Shown piece by piece: positions 10,962 to 20,321 of a DNA stretch of 64,000 nt. A program made the translations under genes and the position numbers. The notes under the pieces were generated by a model, which searched no databases, was not told the origin of the DNA, and saw only the letters and a list, made by a program, of their open reading frames with translations. The DNA comes from Xanthomonas sp. GPE 39 (lineage in GTDB: Bacteria; Pseudomonadota; Gammaproteobacteria; Xanthomonadales; Xanthomonadaceae), in assembly GCF_000963005.1 (NCBI RefSeq), contig NZ_JZHZ01000007.1:1-64000 (forward strand), given 5' to 3'. Numbering within the stretch: the first letter of the stretch is position 1; every line of letters begins with the position of its first letter.

Positions 10962-11723
10962 ATGCTGCAGGAAATTTTCATCGCCGCTGCTGCGGGGGGC
11001 AACAACGCATCGAACGCCTTGTCGCAGATGGGCTTCGAGCACCTGATCACCGAAATGACTTCCAAGCCGGGTGACTTCGCCGTCTCCTGGGTGGTCCTTG
11101 TCACCCTGATCACCATGTCCGGCTCGTCCTGGTACTGGACGGTCATCAACATCTTCCGCGCCACCCGTCTGAAGAGCCAGGCCGACCGCGTCACCAGCCT
11201 GTTCTGGGACACCCCCAATGCACAAGACGCCATCCGCGCGATGGAAGAGCAACCGGCCAGCGAGCCGTTCTCGAAGATCGCACTAGATGCTGCCCAGGCC
11301 GCTGCGCACCATCAGCGTTCGGAAGGCAACGGTGCTGGCCTGGGCGAGAGCCTGAGCCGCTCGGAGTTTGTCGACCGCGCTCTGCGTCAGGCTGTGACCC
11401 GCGAAAGCACCAAGCTGCAATCGGGCATGACCCTGCTGGCGACGGTTGGTGCGACTGCGCCGTTCGTCGGTCTGCTGGGTACGGTGTGGGGTATCTACGG
11501 CGCGTTGATCAAGATCGGTGCCACCGGTTCTGCCTCGATCGATGCCGTTGCCGGCCCGGTGGGTGAAGCGTTGATCATGACCGCCATCGGTCTGTTCGTC
11601 GCGATCCCGGCCGTGTTCGCCTTCAACTTCTTCAGCAAGGTCAACAGCTCGGTGATCGCCAAGTTCGACACCTTCGCTCACGACCTGCACGACTTCTTCG
11701 CCACCGGTTCGCGCGTTCGCTGA
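10962..11723 (+). CDS. exbB: TonB-system inner-membrane proton channel ExbB
   Basis: ExbB forms the pentameric proton channel that, with ExbD, powers TonB. From ATG 10962 the product is 253 residues, starting MLQEIFIAAAAGGNN. Three membrane spans are visible: about 31-50, then LLATVGATAPFVGLLGTVWG, then MTAIGLFVAIPAVFAFNFF. This is the MotA/TolQ/ExbB layout. The in-frame codons upstream of 10962 encode an unrelated Pro-rich stretch, so 10962 is preferred. It lies between tonB and two exbD genes. Confidence 0.95.
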   Translation: MLQEIFIAAAAGGNNASNALSQMGFEHLITEMTSKPGDFAVSWVVLVTLITMSGSSWYWTVINIFRATRLKSQADRVTSLFWDTPNAQDAIRAMEEQPASEPFSKIALDAAQAAAHHQRSEGNGAGLGESLSRSEFVDRALRQAVTRESTKLQSGMTLLATVGATAPFVGLLGTVWGIYGALIKIGATGSASIDAVAGPVGEALIMTAIGLFVAIPAVFAFNFFSKVNSSVIAKFDTFAHDLHDFFATGSRVR

Positions 11724-11765
11724 TTCCTGGTCAAGTCGTCCACGCAATGATTAACGGAGCCCGTT

Positions 11766-12191
11766 ATGGCTTTCAGTAGTGGTAACAGCGGCGGCCCCAT
11801 GGCCGACATCAACGTCACGCCCCTCGTGGACGTGATGCTGGTGCTGCTGATCATCTTCATCATCACGGCACCGCTGATGTCCCACAAGGTCAAGGTGGAA
11901 CTGCCAAAAGCCAACTTGAACCGCGATCCGGACAAGGACGACAAACGTCCGAATCCGATCACGGTGTCGGTCAAGGAAGACGGCTCGCTGTATTGGAACG
12001 ACGAACCGATTTCCAAGGAAGCTTTGGAGTCGCACTTCTCCACTGCAGCTCAGCAGACTCCGCAGCCGCCGCTCAACCTGCGTGGCGACCGTACGACCAA
12101 GATGCGCACGATCAACGAGATCACCAAGATCGCGCAGGGTCAGGGCATGCTGGACGTCGGTTTCATTGCGACCAAAGACAAGGGGAATTGA
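11766..12191 (+). CDS. exbD1: biopolymer transport protein ExbD (copy 1)
   Basis: This 141-residue protein has a short cytoplasmic end, one membrane helix (about 18-40, [19 protein letters not shown], including the conserved proton-path Asp) and a periplasmic domain, the ExbD/TolR pattern. The start is set by AACGGAGCCCGTT before the ATG. A second exbD begins three bases after its stop, and the first 115 bases of both genes are close to identical. In X. campestris exbD1 is required for iron uptake together with tonB and exbB. Confidence 0.95.
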   Translation: MAFSSGNSGGPMADINVTPLVDVMLVLLIIFIITAPLMSHKVKVELPKANLNRDPDKDDKRPNPITVSVKEDGSLYWNDEPISKEALESHFSTAAQQTPQPPLNLRGDRTTKMRTINEITKIAQGQGMLDVGFIATKDKGN

Positions 12192-12194
12192 GCC

Positions 12195-12611
12195 ATGGCC
12201 TTCAGCTCGGGAAATAGCCGTGGCCCCATGGCCGACATCAACGTCACGCCGCTGGTCGACGTGATGCTGGTGTTGTTGATCATCTTCATCGTGACCGCGC
12301 CGATCATGACGTATCCGATCGATGTGGATCTACCGCAGAAGGTCATCAACCCTCCCCCGCAGTTGCGCGATCCACCGCCGCCGATCGATTTGCGAATCGA
12401 TGCGTCGAACCAGATCTTCTGGAACGATGGCGCAGTGGCGGTGAGTGCGCTTCCGCAGATGATGGAAAACGAAGTACAGCGTGATCCGACCAACCAGCCG
12501 GAACTGCGCATCAACGCCAATCCGGATTCCGAATATGAAGTGATGGCCAAGGTGCTGGCTGCCGCGAAAAATTCGGGGATGAAAAAGATCGGCTTTGTAG
12601 AACAGCAATAA
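12195..12611 (+). CDS. exbD2: biopolymer transport protein ExbD (copy 2)
   Basis: This 138-residue ExbD paralogue starts three bases after exbD1. The N-terminus and membrane helix with the conserved Asp match exbD1 almost exactly, while the periplasmic domain differs. In X. campestris pv. campestris the exbD2 paralogue is reported not to be needed for iron uptake but to be needed for the hypersensitive response and pectate-related functions, so this copy probably serves a different receptor class. A strong terminator follows. Confidence 0.93.
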   Translation: MAFSSGNSRGPMADINVTPLVDVMLVLLIIFIVTAPIMTYPIDVDLPQKVINPPPQLRDPPPPIDLRIDASNQIFWNDGAVAVSALPQMMENEVQRDPTNQPELRINANPDSEYEVMAKVLAAAKNSGMKKIGFVEQQ

Positions 12612-12646
12612 GCTTCACCGCAACACCTCAGTCATGACGCGACTGC

Positions 12647-12677
12647 AAACGCCACCGGCAACGGTGGCGTTTTTCTT
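12647..12677 (+). terminator. rho-independent terminator after exbD2
   Basis: AACGCCACCG and CGGTGGCGTT form a ten-base stem around a GCAA tetraloop and run straight into TTTTTCTT. This is a textbook intrinsic terminator closing the tonB-exbB-exbD1-exbD2 unit. Confidence 0.9.
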
Positions 12678-12768
12678 AAAAAGTGCCGGTATGGCATGCT
12701 TCTCGCCACGCTTCGCTGCGGAAAACGCGCAGCCAAGGCAAAGTCAGATCGCAGTACCTACAGCGACC

Positions 12769-13194
12769 TCAGGCGACAGAGATAGCAGAGGATGCGGCTA
12801 AAGAAGCGTCGTCAGCGTGGTGGAAGCACAGCCGGATGGCATCGAGAAGTTGGCTCATATCGTATGGCTTGGGCAAGAAATGGATGCCCTCGCGCAGCCG
12901 CGACAGCACCGCCTGCTCCTCCATGCCGGAGGTCACCAGAATCGGGAGCTGCGGTTGCCAGTCACGCACATGGTTGGCTGTGGCGATGCCATCCAGCCCG
13001 CCTAGGTGGACGTCGGTGAACAACAGATCGAAACACCTGCCGGCATCGAGCAGCGCCAACGCCGCTTCTGCAGTCTCTACGGCGACGACGTCACACGCCT
13101 GGCTTTCCAGCGTCAGGCGGCTGAGTTCCTGGATGTCTTCGGCATCCTCGATGATCAGGACGCGCGGTTCAACATGGCGCTTGGACAACAGCAT
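12769..13194 (-). CDS. single-domain response regulator (CheY-like receiver)
   Basis: The product is about 141 residues and consists of one receiver domain with no output domain. Visible motifs are the acidic pair in VLIIEDAED, the phospho-acceptor Asp in LLFTDVHLGG, TSG, and the Lys of LPKPYD. The start MLLSKRHVEPRVLIIEDAED is chosen at 13194; longer in-frame versions add 33 unrelated residues. No histidine kinase is adjacent, so it probably receives phosphate from a partner elsewhere. It converges on the exbD2 terminator. Confidence 0.85.
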   Translation of the reverse strand: MLLSKRHVEPRVLIIEDAEDIQELSRLTLESQACDVVAVETAEAALALLDAGRCFDLLFTDVHLGGLDGIATANHVRDWQPQLPILVTSGMEEQAVLSRLREGIHFLPKPYDMSQLLDAIRLCFHHADDASLAASSAISVA

Positions 13195-13331
13195 AACGCG
13201 GTGACTCCGGACAACAGGCGGCAAAAAACGCGCAAGTATGGTCAATGCGGAGGTGAAGCTCGCGTGTAGGGATGAATGGCGGTCCCGAACCACGCAAGCT
13301 TGGCCGGGGCGCTGGAGTGAACTGTGCGTGC

Positions 13332-14105
13332 CTAGTGGGAAGCCTGAGCCTGCCCGGAATGGCCGGCGAGAACGGCCAGATACGCCTTTACCGTGGCGTC
13401 GAGCCCGGCGTATAACGCTTCGCCGATCAGTGCGTGGCCGATCGATACCTCTAGCACCTGCGGCACCTGCGCCAGAAACATTTCCAGATTGGCTTGGGTG
13501 AGATCGTGGCCGGCGTTGACACCCAGTCCCACGGCTTGCGCGCGACGTGCGGCGGCGGCGAACGCGGCTGCCGCCGCTCCATCGCCTCGCTCGAATGCGG
13601 CAGCATAAGGACCAGTGTAAAGCTCGATCCGGTCTGCTTCCAATTCGGCTGCGATGGCCAGATCGGGATTATCGGCATCCACGAACAAGCTGACCCGGCA
13701 GCCCAGTGATTTCAATTCGGCGATCAGTGGCCGTAGGCGGTGACTGTCGCGGCCAAAATCGAAGCCGTGGTCCGAAGTGAGTTGGCTATCGCCATCCGGC
13801 ACCAGGGTCGCCTGCGTTGGCCGTGCCTGCGCGCATAATGCGATCAGGCCAGGGTAACCGGGGCGTGGCGGTGCGAAGGGATTGCCTTCGATGTTGAATT
13901 CGACGCCGCGTGCTTGGGTCAACTCCGCCAGTGCCAACGCATCCTCGGCATGGATATGGCGCCGATCTGGGCGCGGATGCACGGTAATGCCATGCGCGCC
14001 GGCATCCAGACAGGCACGGGCGGCGTCCAACACGCTAGGCAGCTCGCCCCCACGGGAATTGCGTAACACCGCGATTTTGTTCACGTTGACGCTGAGCTTG
14101 GTCAT
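13332..14105 (-). CDS. pdxJ: pyridoxine 5'-phosphate synthase PdxJ
   Basis: PdxJ condenses 1-deoxyxylulose 5-phosphate with 3-amino-2-oxopropyl phosphate to make pyridoxine 5'-phosphate, the last ring-closing step of vitamin B6 synthesis. The start [20 protein letters not shown] at 14105 gives 257 residues, a normal length. Conserved segments include the N-terminal [27 protein letters not shown] and the C-terminal [14 protein letters not shown]. Its last bases approach the response-regulator gene. A small membrane-protein gene lies directly upstream on the same strand. Confidence 0.95.
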   Translation of the reverse strand: MTKLSVNVNKIAVLRNSRGGELPSVLDAARACLDAGAHGITVHPRPDRRHIHAEDALALAELTQARGVEFNIEGNPFAPPRPGYPGLIALCAQARPTQATLVPDGDSQLTSDHGFDFGRDSHRLRPLIAELKSLGCRVSLFVDADNPDLAIAAELEADRIELYTGPYAAAFERGDGAAAAAFAAAARRAQAVGLGVNAGHDLTQANLEMFLAQVPQVLEVSIGHALIGEALYAGLDATVKAYLAVLAGHSGQAQASH

Positions 14106-14118
14106 CGCCATCGATGAA

Positions 14119-14388
14119 TCAGGGGGTGCTGGCATCGTTGTTGGCTGCCGCTGCGGCATGACGCCGTGCTTCGGCTTGCTCACGTAGGCGACGCAATTCG
14201 ACTGGATCGATCATGGGGAGCGCATCGCGTTGGCTGGCGTCGCCAATCTTGGCCGCATACCAGCCGCGCGCCCAGGCAAGCATGAAGCCGAGCGCGACGA
14301 GCAGGCTCACGACCAGCAACCACATATACGGCGTCGAAAACGCCAGAATGAAAGCACCTAATGCAAACGGCAGAAAGAGCCAATACAT
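14119..14388 (-). CDS. small membrane protein of unknown function
   Basis: This 89-residue product (from ATG 14388, [17 protein letters not shown]) has two membrane helices near residues 1-20 and 23-45 and a charged C-terminal tail ([18 protein letters not shown]). I do not recognise a family. It ends 14 bases before pdxJ and is probably co-transcribed with it. An upstream start at 14442 is possible, but the shorter form begins directly with the hydrophobic segment. Confidence 0.6.
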   Translation of the reverse strand: MYWLFLPFALGAFILAFSTPYMWLLVVSLLVALGFMLAWARGWYAAKIGDASQRDALPMIDPVELRRLREQAEARRHAAAAANNDASTP

Positions 14389-14512
14389 GACGAACTCCCC
14401 AAGGATAGCGGCAGTGTACGCCGCAGGGTGGTTCGGTTCCACGTCTCCTGTCGCGGAGTTGCTGCGCGGTTACAGGATGTGGATGACCTGCCGGGTATCC
14501 TGCAACGTCTGC

Positions 14513-15982
14513 CTATAACAGTGGCGAGGTCAGTCGTGCAATGGCCTCGGGCAGCCGGTGGCGCCACAGGGAGCGTTTGCGATCTTCGCGCACGCGCACT
14601 GCTGCCGCGATCTGCTCGCCGATCAGTTCGGCCAACTGCTCGGTGAGCGAACGATCACGCAAGAGCATGGCCACCTCGAAATTGAGCCGAAAACTGCGGT
14701 TGTCGAAATTGGCGCTGCCGACCAGGCATAGATCTTCATCGGCAATCAGTGCCTTGGTGTGCAGCATGCGCGGACCGTACTCGTACACTTTGACCCCGGC
14801 CTGTAACAACTCGTCGAAATACGAGCGCGCGGCCAGCGTGACCAGTCGCGAATCGCTGCGCTTGGGCACTAGCAAGCGCACGTCCAATCCACCCAATGCG
14901 GCCGAGGTCAGTGCCATGCGTGCGGCCTCGCCGGGGACGAAGTACGGCGTCACCAACCACACTCGCCGTTGCGCCTCGTGGATCGCCGCGACTTGCAGGC
15001 GGTGAATGCTTTCCCATGACGAATCGGGTCCGGAGACCAGCAACTGGGCCTGGATCGTGCCAGCGTCGCGGCTGGGCATATCGTTAGGCCAGATCCGCGC
15101 CATGTTGAAGGCATCGCGGCTTTGTTCGGTGGCGTACAACCAGTTTTCCATGAACACCAGTTGCAGGCTGCGCACGACATGTCCTTCGCAGCGTAGGTGC
15201 AGGTCGCGGTAGGCGTCGGCGCGCAGCGCCTCGTTTTCCTCGTCGGTGATGTTGATGCCGCCAGTGAAGGCGATGCGGCCATCGATCACCACGATCTTGC
15301 GGTGAGTGCGCAGGTTGACCCAGGGCCGCTTGAACTTGAACGCATCCAGCAACTTGTTGGGATGGAACCAGGCCACTTCGCCGCCGGCATCCAGCAGTGG
15401 CTGCACAAAGCGCTTCCCCACTTGCGATGAGCCGACCGCATCCAACAGCAGGCGCACACGCACGCCAGCATGCGCGCGTTCGATCAGCGCATCGCGGATA
15501 CGTGTGCCGGTGCGGTCGGGGTTGAAGATGTAGTACTCCAGATGCACATGGTGCTGCGCGGCGCCGATGTCGCGCACGATTGCGTCATAGGTTGCCGCGC
15601 CGTCCACCAGCCACTGCAATGTGGTCGCCGAGCTCGGTGCCAAGCCGGTGGTGGACTGAGCGATCTTGGCCAGTTCGGTGCAGTGAATATCCGGCGGACA
15701 CACGCGATGCTCGTATTCCATGCCCGAACGTGTACGACCGCGGCGCAGGCGCTGTCGCTTCACTTTCTGTGGTCCAAGCAGGTAATAGATGACGAAGCCC
15801 AAGTAGGGTAACGCCGCCAGCGATAGCACCCAGCTCAGCGTCGCAGCAGGTTCGCGTTTCTGCAGCACGATCCAGCCGCTCAGCCACAGGATGTAAAGCA
15901 GATAAGCCACCGTGGTGTAGGCACCGATATGAGGGATACCAGTCAGGTGGTTCCAGGCGTTGTGTAATATCGCGACGAGCAT
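14513..15982 (-). CDS. cls: cardiolipin synthase
   Basis: This phospholipase-D-superfamily enzyme joins two phosphatidylglycerol molecules, or equivalent donors, to make cardiolipin in the inner membrane. The 489-residue protein has two N-terminal membrane helices (about 20-40 and 48-70) and two HKD motifs: His227/Lys229/Asp234 in HRKIVVIDG and His408/Lys410/Asp415 in HTKALIADED. Both active sites look intact and the length matches ClsA. It is transcribed with the same polarity as pdxJ. Confidence 0.94.
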   Translation of the reverse strand: MLVAILHNAWNHLTGIPHIGAYTTVAYLLYILWLSGWIVLQKREPAATLSWVLSLAALPYLGFVIYYLLGPQKVKRQRLRRGRTRSGMEYEHRVCPPDIHCTELAKIAQSTTGLAPSSATTLQWLVDGAATYDAIVRDIGAAQHHVHLEYYIFNPDRTGTRIRDALIERAHAGVRVRLLLDAVGSSQVGKRFVQPLLDAGGEVAWFHPNKLLDAFKFKRPWVNLRTHRKIVVIDGRIAFTGGINITDEENEALRADAYRDLHLRCEGHVVRSLQLVFMENWLYATEQSRDAFNMARIWPNDMPSRDAGTIQAQLLVSGPDSSWESIHRLQVAAIHEAQRRVWLVTPYFVPGEAARMALTSAALGGLDVRLLVPKRSDSRLVTLAARSYFDELLQAGVKVYEYGPRMLHTKALIADEDLCLVGSANFDNRSFRLNFEVAMLLRDRSLTEQLAELIGEQIAAAVRVREDRKRSLWRHRLPEAIARLTSPLL

Positions 15983-16080
15983 CGGCGGATTCTACGGCCC
16001 GTCGTGTGATGCGCGGCTTGCATGACGATGAACGCCCGGTTCGCAGACAAGCCATCTGCGTCTTGATGAACCTGCCTGCC

Positions 16081-16788
16081 CTATTCCTGCGGATACAGCG
16101 CCTGCGCCGATTGGAACAAGATCCAGCTTGTGGCGATGAATTGATCGCCGCCGCGCGGACGGTTGCCGCGATGGGTGTGGGTGAATGCGGTCGGGGCGAT
16201 CAGCAGACTTCCCGCGCGTGGCGCGATCTTGCGTCGTTGGAACAGGAACTCGGTTTCCCCATCCTGGAAATCGTCGTTGAGATACAAGGTCCAGAACAAA
16301 TGCCTGTGCAAGGTTTCGCCATTGGGATCGCGCGGTGATAGCTCACAGTGCCAGTACGGATATCCCCCCTCGCCTGCCGCGTACCATTGCAAGGTGATTG
16401 TCCCTGGGCGTAGACAGGCACGCGCTAGATTGGACAACGCAGCGTCGTCCAGCAGCGCGAAGTCTTCGGCTTTGAGCCAGTGCGCTTGGCCATCGGCACC
16501 GGGCACCTGCAGCATCAGCGGCGAGATCAGGGTCTGCGGGTACTTGCGCAAATAGCCGAGCAGCCCGCCCAACACTGCTTGTTGCAGCCGCAGTTCCACT
16601 TCCCGCCACGGTTCCAGGCCACTGATGCGCAGGTCATGGCTATGTTTGAGTTCCGGGAATACGCCGCCGTCGATTTCGCCAGGCCGCAATAGCGTGCTGG
16701 CGCGCAGACGGCGCATGATTGTGGCGCAGTCCTCGCGGGACATGGCGCCATCGAATACTTCGATGAAATCGGCAGACAGATCGGACAT
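16081..16788 (-). CDS. 2OG-Fe(II) oxygenase family protein
   Basis: The 235-residue protein has the features of the 2-oxoglutarate/Fe(II) dioxygenase (prolyl-4-hydroxylase-like) fold: a first iron-ligand region YWHCELSP near 170, the β-strand HLFWTLYLNDDFQDGETEF, then the second His in TAFTHTHRG with the downstream basic 2-oxoglutarate-binding area. The usual tight HxD is not obvious, so the exact ligands are uncertain. The substrate is unknown. It is flanked by cls and a divergently oriented periplasmic protein gene. Confidence 0.65.
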   Translation of the reverse strand: MSDLSADFIEVFDGAMSREDCATIMRRLRASTLLRPGEIDGGVFPELKHSHDLRISGLEPWREVELRLQQAVLGGLLGYLRKYPQTLISPLMLQVPGADGQAHWLKAEDFALLDDAALSNLARACLRPGTITLQWYAAGEGGYPYWHCELSPRDPNGETLHRHLFWTLYLNDDFQDGETEFLFQRRKIAPRAGSLLIAPTAFTHTHRGNRPRGGDQFIATSWILFQSAQALYPQE

Positions 16789-16939
16789 GCCGTGACCTTA
16801 GCAGCGATTGCGCACAGCCGCAGCGATATGCGCACTGCTGCTGCACGGCGTTTGCCAGCCTGCGAGGTGGCACCCACAAGCTTCACTACAGATGCCGATT
16901 AAATGAGAAGATTCAAGAATCAATTTGGGGCAAGTGAAC

Positions 16940-17395
16940 ATGATCAAGTGGCAGAATCTTTTCGTCGCATCCGTGCTGGCGCTGGCGGTATCGGGTTTGG
17001 TGTGCGCGCAGGAGGCGTCGACTCCCGCGGCAGCGACTCAAACGGTGTATTACGCCGAAATGCCCTCCTCAGCCAGTGCGCTCTCCAACGCCATCATGGT
17101 TCCAGTCATCGGTAGCAGTAATGCGGTCAAGCAAATGGAGCGACTCATGGCACAGGGTGCAACGACTCCGCTGGAAGTGGTTGCATACGGTGACAACGAG
17201 CGCATCGTGCTGAAGTCGGTCGAGGCCGCGCTCAGGTTTTTCCACGGCAATCAGCTGCCCAATCTGACCATGGGCGTTGTGGCGAGTGCCGATAAAGTGG
17301 AAAAGTTGCGCCCATTGGCCGAGCAGCTTGGCGTGAAGCTTGTGGTTGAACAACCTTTGAAAATATCCGACGCTGCCGGCTCGCGCGCGAAATAA
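16940..17395 (+). CDS. periplasmic protein of unknown function
   Basis: The product has about 151 residues from ATG 16940 (MIKWQNLFVASVLALAVSG) and carries a signal peptide cleaved near VCAQEAS. The mature part is small and globular with no Cys and no motif that I recognise. It includes the segments SNAIMVPVIGSSNAVKQMERLM and LPNLTMGVVASADKVEKLRPLAEQLGVKLVV. The latter resembles an alternating β-α unit, so a compact binding fold is possible. It lies alone between divergent and convergent neighbours. Confidence 0.7.
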   Translation: MIKWQNLFVASVLALAVSGLVCAQEASTPAAATQTVYYAEMPSSASALSNAIMVPVIGSSNAVKQMERLMAQGATTPLEVVAYGDNERIVLKSVEAALRFFHGNQLPNLTMGVVASADKVEKLRPLAEQLGVKLVVEQPLKISDAAGSRAK

Positions 17396-17423
17396 AAACT
17401 CCCGGTGTCGTCACGACACCGGG
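17395..17423 (-). terminator. terminator of the aromatic aminotransferase gene
   Basis: CCCGGTGTCGT and ACGACACCGGG form an almost continuous 11-base inverted repeat at 17401-17423. On the minus strand it is followed by AGTTTTTATTT, a good U-tract, so it terminates the aminotransferase gene. It may also limit read-through from the plus-strand gene ending at 17395. Confidence 0.8.
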
Positions 17424-17456
17424 TGTGCGTTGAGTGCTTGCACGTTGCGCGGCGGC

Positions 17457-18659
17457 TCAACCCTTGGCGACGGTTGCCACCGCGTTGGTGACATAGTCCA
17501 GGTTGCTCTGGCTCAGTGCGGCCACGCAGATACGGCCAGTGCCGACGGCGTAGATGCCGAATTCCTCGCGTAGCCTGTCCACTTGCGCCTTGCTCAGGCC
17601 AGAGTAGGAAAACATGCCGGCCTGCTGCTGGATGAAGCCGAATTCCGGCGCACCCAGGGCCGCCAGTTTCTGCACCATGCCGGCGCGCAGGGCGTGAATG
17701 CGCTCGCGCATTCCGGTCAGTTCCTGCTCCCACATCGCGCGCAATTCGGGGCTGTTCAGTACCCCGGCGACCAAGGCCGCGCCGTGCGTGGACGGGCTGG
17801 AATAGATCGTGCGGATGATGCGCTTGACCTGCGACTGCACCGCCTTGCTTTCTGCGGCCGTGGCCGACACCACCGAAAGCGCACCGACGCGCTCGCCATA
17901 CAGCGAGAACGATTTGGAGTACGAGCTGGCGACCACATAGCTGTTGATGCCAGCTTCAGCCAGCAGGCGTACCGCATAAGCGTCTTCCTCGATCCCTTTG
18001 TCGAAGCCTTGATAGGCGATATCCACAAACGGGAACAGGCCACGCTCCTTCAACAGCGCGGCCACGCTGCGCCACTGCGCATGGCTCAGGTCAGCGCCGG
18101 TCGGGTTGTGGCAGCAGGCGTGCAGCAGCACGATGCTGCCGGGAGCGAGCTTTTGCAGGTCGGCGAGCATGCCGTCGAAATCCAAGCCGTGCGTAGCCGG
18201 ATCGAAATAGGTGTAATCGACCACGTCGAAGCCGGCGGCGGCGAACACCGCGCGGTGGTTTTCCCAACTCGGGTGACTGATGGCGATGGTCGAGGTGGAG
18301 AGCAGCTTTTTCAGCAAGTCCGCGCCCACGCGCAGTGCGCCGCTGCCACCGACGGTCTGCGAGGTGGCGACGCGGCCAGCGGCCAGCAGCGGCGACTCGG
18401 CACCGAACAGAAGCTTTTGCGTTGCCAGGTCGTAGGCGGGCAATCCATCGATCGGCAAATAGCCGCGCGGCTTGGCCTCCTGCGCTAATTGCTGTTCGAT
18501 CTGGCGCACGGCACGCAGCAGCGGGATACGGCCGCTTTCGTCGTAATAGATGCCCACGCCCAGATTGACCTTGGTCGGGCGGGGGTCGGCGTTGTAAGCC
18601 TCGGTCAGGCCCAGGATCGGGTCGCCTGGAACCTGTTCCACGTTTGCAAAGAAGGACAC
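17457..18659 (-). CDS. tyrB: aromatic-amino-acid / aspartate aminotransferase (class I, PLP)
   Basis: This PLP enzyme moves the amino group between aromatic or acidic amino acids and 2-oxoacids. Starting at the GTG at 18659 gives 400 residues (sequence VSFFANVEQVPGDPILGL, read with Met first), the normal family length; a longer form from 18722 adds 21 non-family residues. Visible motifs are GGSGALRVG, HNPTGAD, DIAYQGF and ASSYSKSFSLYGERVG, whose Lys near residue 249 should bind PLP. The specificity (TyrB versus AspC) is inferred. Confidence 0.88.
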   Translation of the reverse strand: MSFFANVEQVPGDPILGLTEAYNADPRPTKVNLGVGIYYDESGRIPLLRAVRQIEQQLAQEAKPRGYLPIDGLPAYDLATQKLLFGAESPLLAAGRVATSQTVGGSGALRVGADLLKKLLSTSTIAISHPSWENHRAVFAAAGFDVVDYTYFDPATHGLDFDGMLADLQKLAPGSIVLLHACCHNPTGADLSHAQWRSVAALLKERGLFPFVDIAYQGFDKGIEEDAYAVRLLAEAGINSYVVASSYSKSFSLYGERVGALSVVSATAAESKAVQSQVKRIIRTIYSSPSTHGAALVAGVLNSPELRAMWEQELTGMRERIHALRAGMVQKLAALGAPEFGFIQQQAGMFSYSGLSKAQVDRLREEFGIYAVGTGRICVAALSQSNLDYVTNAVATVAKG

Positions 18660-18906
18660 GGCGTTACTCGTTCGGTGGCGAAAAATGATGGTGCCGGGAG
18701 GAACCGGAGCCGGCGCGGTCAACGCCTCATCCTAACAAACGCAGACGTGCTCCGGCTTGGTTTCACGTGTGCTCGTGTGCCTGAGGCCGCCGCGCGATCA
18801 TGGCGCATCCCGGCTCCACCACGTCGCCGGGTTCGGCAGGATTGCGCGCGTCGGCCAGGTTGTCGCCTTGCTTGCCGTGGGCTTGCAGGCGACGTGCGTT
18901 GCCGCG

Positions 18907-20067
18907 TTACCCCGCGCCGGTCGCCACAGCCGCGACCGGCGCGAGAGAGTCTCGGGTGATCGCGTCGATGGATTTGGTCCCGGTCAGGGTCATCGCCACC
19001 CGCATCTCCTTCTCGATCAGCGACAACAGATTCTCCACCCCGGCTTGACCGTCCGCGGCCAGCGCATACACGAACGCGCGACCGAGCAGGACCGCATCGG
19101 CGCCGAGCGCGAGCATGCGTACCACGTCCAATCCGCTGCGGATGCCGGAATCTGCAAGGATCTTCAGCTCGCCTTTGACCGCATCGGCGATGGCCGGCAG
19201 GGCGCGTGCGCTGGACAGCACGCCGTCGAGCTGGCGCCCGCCGTGGTTGGAGACGACGATGCCATCGGCGCCAAAGCGCACAGCGTCGCGCGCATCGTCC
19301 GGGTCGAGGATGCCCTTGATGAGCATCGGCCCGGTCCAGAATTCGCGGATCCATTCCAGGTCCTTCCACGAAATCGACGGATCGAAATTGGCGCCCAGCC
19401 AGCCGATGTAATCGGTCAGTCCGGTGGTGTGACCACGATAGGTGGAGATATTGCCCAGATCGTGTGGTTGCCCGCGCACGCCCACGTCCCACGCCCAACG
19501 CGGATGCGCAACTGCCTGCAGCATGCGCCGCAGTGCGGCGTTTGGACCGCTCATGCCCGAGTGCGCATCGCGATAGCGCGCGCCGGGAGTGGGCATGTCC
19601 ACGGTGAATACCAAGGTGGTGACACCGACGGCCTTGGCCCGTTCCAGCGCGTTGCGCATGAAGCCGCGGTCCTTGAGCACATAGAGCTGGAACCACATCG
19701 GCCGGTCGATGGCCGGCGCGACTTCCTCGATCGGGCAGACCGACACCGTGGACAAAGTGAACGGCACGCCTTTGGCTGCCGCTGCCCGCGCCGCCTGCAC
19801 TTCGCCACGGCGCGCGTACATCCCGGTCAGGCCGACCGGTGCCAGCACCACAGGCAGTGCCAGGCGTTCGCCGAACAGTTCGGTGTGCAGCTCCAGCGCA
19901 GACATGTCGCGCAGCACCCGTTGGCGCAGCGCGATGTCGGCCAGGTCGGCGACATTGCGTCGCAATGTCTGCTCGGCATAGGCGCCGCCATCGATGTAAT
20001 GAAACAGGAACGGCGGCAGCCGGCGCTGCGCTGCGGCACGGTAATCGGTGGCGGCGGAGATGATCAT
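18907..20067 (-). CDS. lldD: L-lactate dehydrogenase (quinone), FMN-dependent
   Basis: LldD oxidises L-lactate to pyruvate on the inner face of the cytoplasmic membrane and passes electrons to quinone. The start [20 protein letters not shown] at 20067 gives 386 residues; a longer in-frame start at 20166 adds 33 unrelated residues. The FMN α-hydroxyacid-dehydrogenase pattern is clear: [13 protein letters not shown] and the active-site segment SNHGGRQLD with His275. This is the same position as in the E. coli enzyme. It is a lone gene here, with no regulator or permease beside it. Confidence 0.93.
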   Translation of the reverse strand: MIISAATDYRAAAQRRLPPFLFHYIDGGAYAEQTLRRNVADLADIALRQRVLRDMSALELHTELFGERLALPVVLAPVGLTGMYARRGEVQAARAAAAKGVPFTLSTVSVCPIEEVAPAIDRPMWFQLYVLKDRGFMRNALERAKAVGVTTLVFTVDMPTPGARYRDAHSGMSGPNAALRRMLQAVAHPRWAWDVGVRGQPHDLGNISTYRGHTTGLTDYIGWLGANFDPSISWKDLEWIREFWTGPMLIKGILDPDDARDAVRFGADGIVVSNHGGRQLDGVLSSARALPAIADAVKGELKILADSGIRSGLDVVRMLALGADAVLLGRAFVYALAADGQAGVENLLSLIEKEMRVAMTLTGTKSIDAITRDSLAPVAAVATGAG

Positions 20068-20321
20068 GGGCAGGGGCGTCGGCTTGCGGAAGGGAGGCGT
20101 GAGGCGCGCGCATCGGGCACCGTCTTCGTCGCATGTCACCAGACAACGGTCACACCAGAACGACATCGGTGCGAGTGAAGGCCGCAGATTAGAGCGCTGC
20201 CGTTACCAGTGGTCAAGCACGTTTTTCTGCAACGCGTGCGGTGACAAATGGTGATGTGCTCCTATCCCAAGCACGATGTCGTTGGGTTGTCCCACGGGTA
20301 TTCCCATGCGGTCCCGCTGCT

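Noticed and set aside
18634-18649. TGTTCCACGTTTGCAA, parS-like half site
   Set aside because: Only the left half matches parS and the right half is broken. It also lies inside the aminotransferase gene.
18759-18774. GGTTTCACGTGTGCTC, second parS-like half site
   Set aside because: The left half is good but the right half lacks the GNAACA arm, so ParB binding is unlikely.
18719-20146. 475-codon minus-strand open frame in another frame over lldD
   Set aside because: Arg/Ala-rich translation without motifs, fully overlapping lldD on the same strand.
18757-20178. 473-codon plus-strand open frame opposite lldD
   Set aside because: It lies entirely opposite a clear L-lactate dehydrogenase gene and its translation has no family motif. 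High GC makes such long shadow frames common here.
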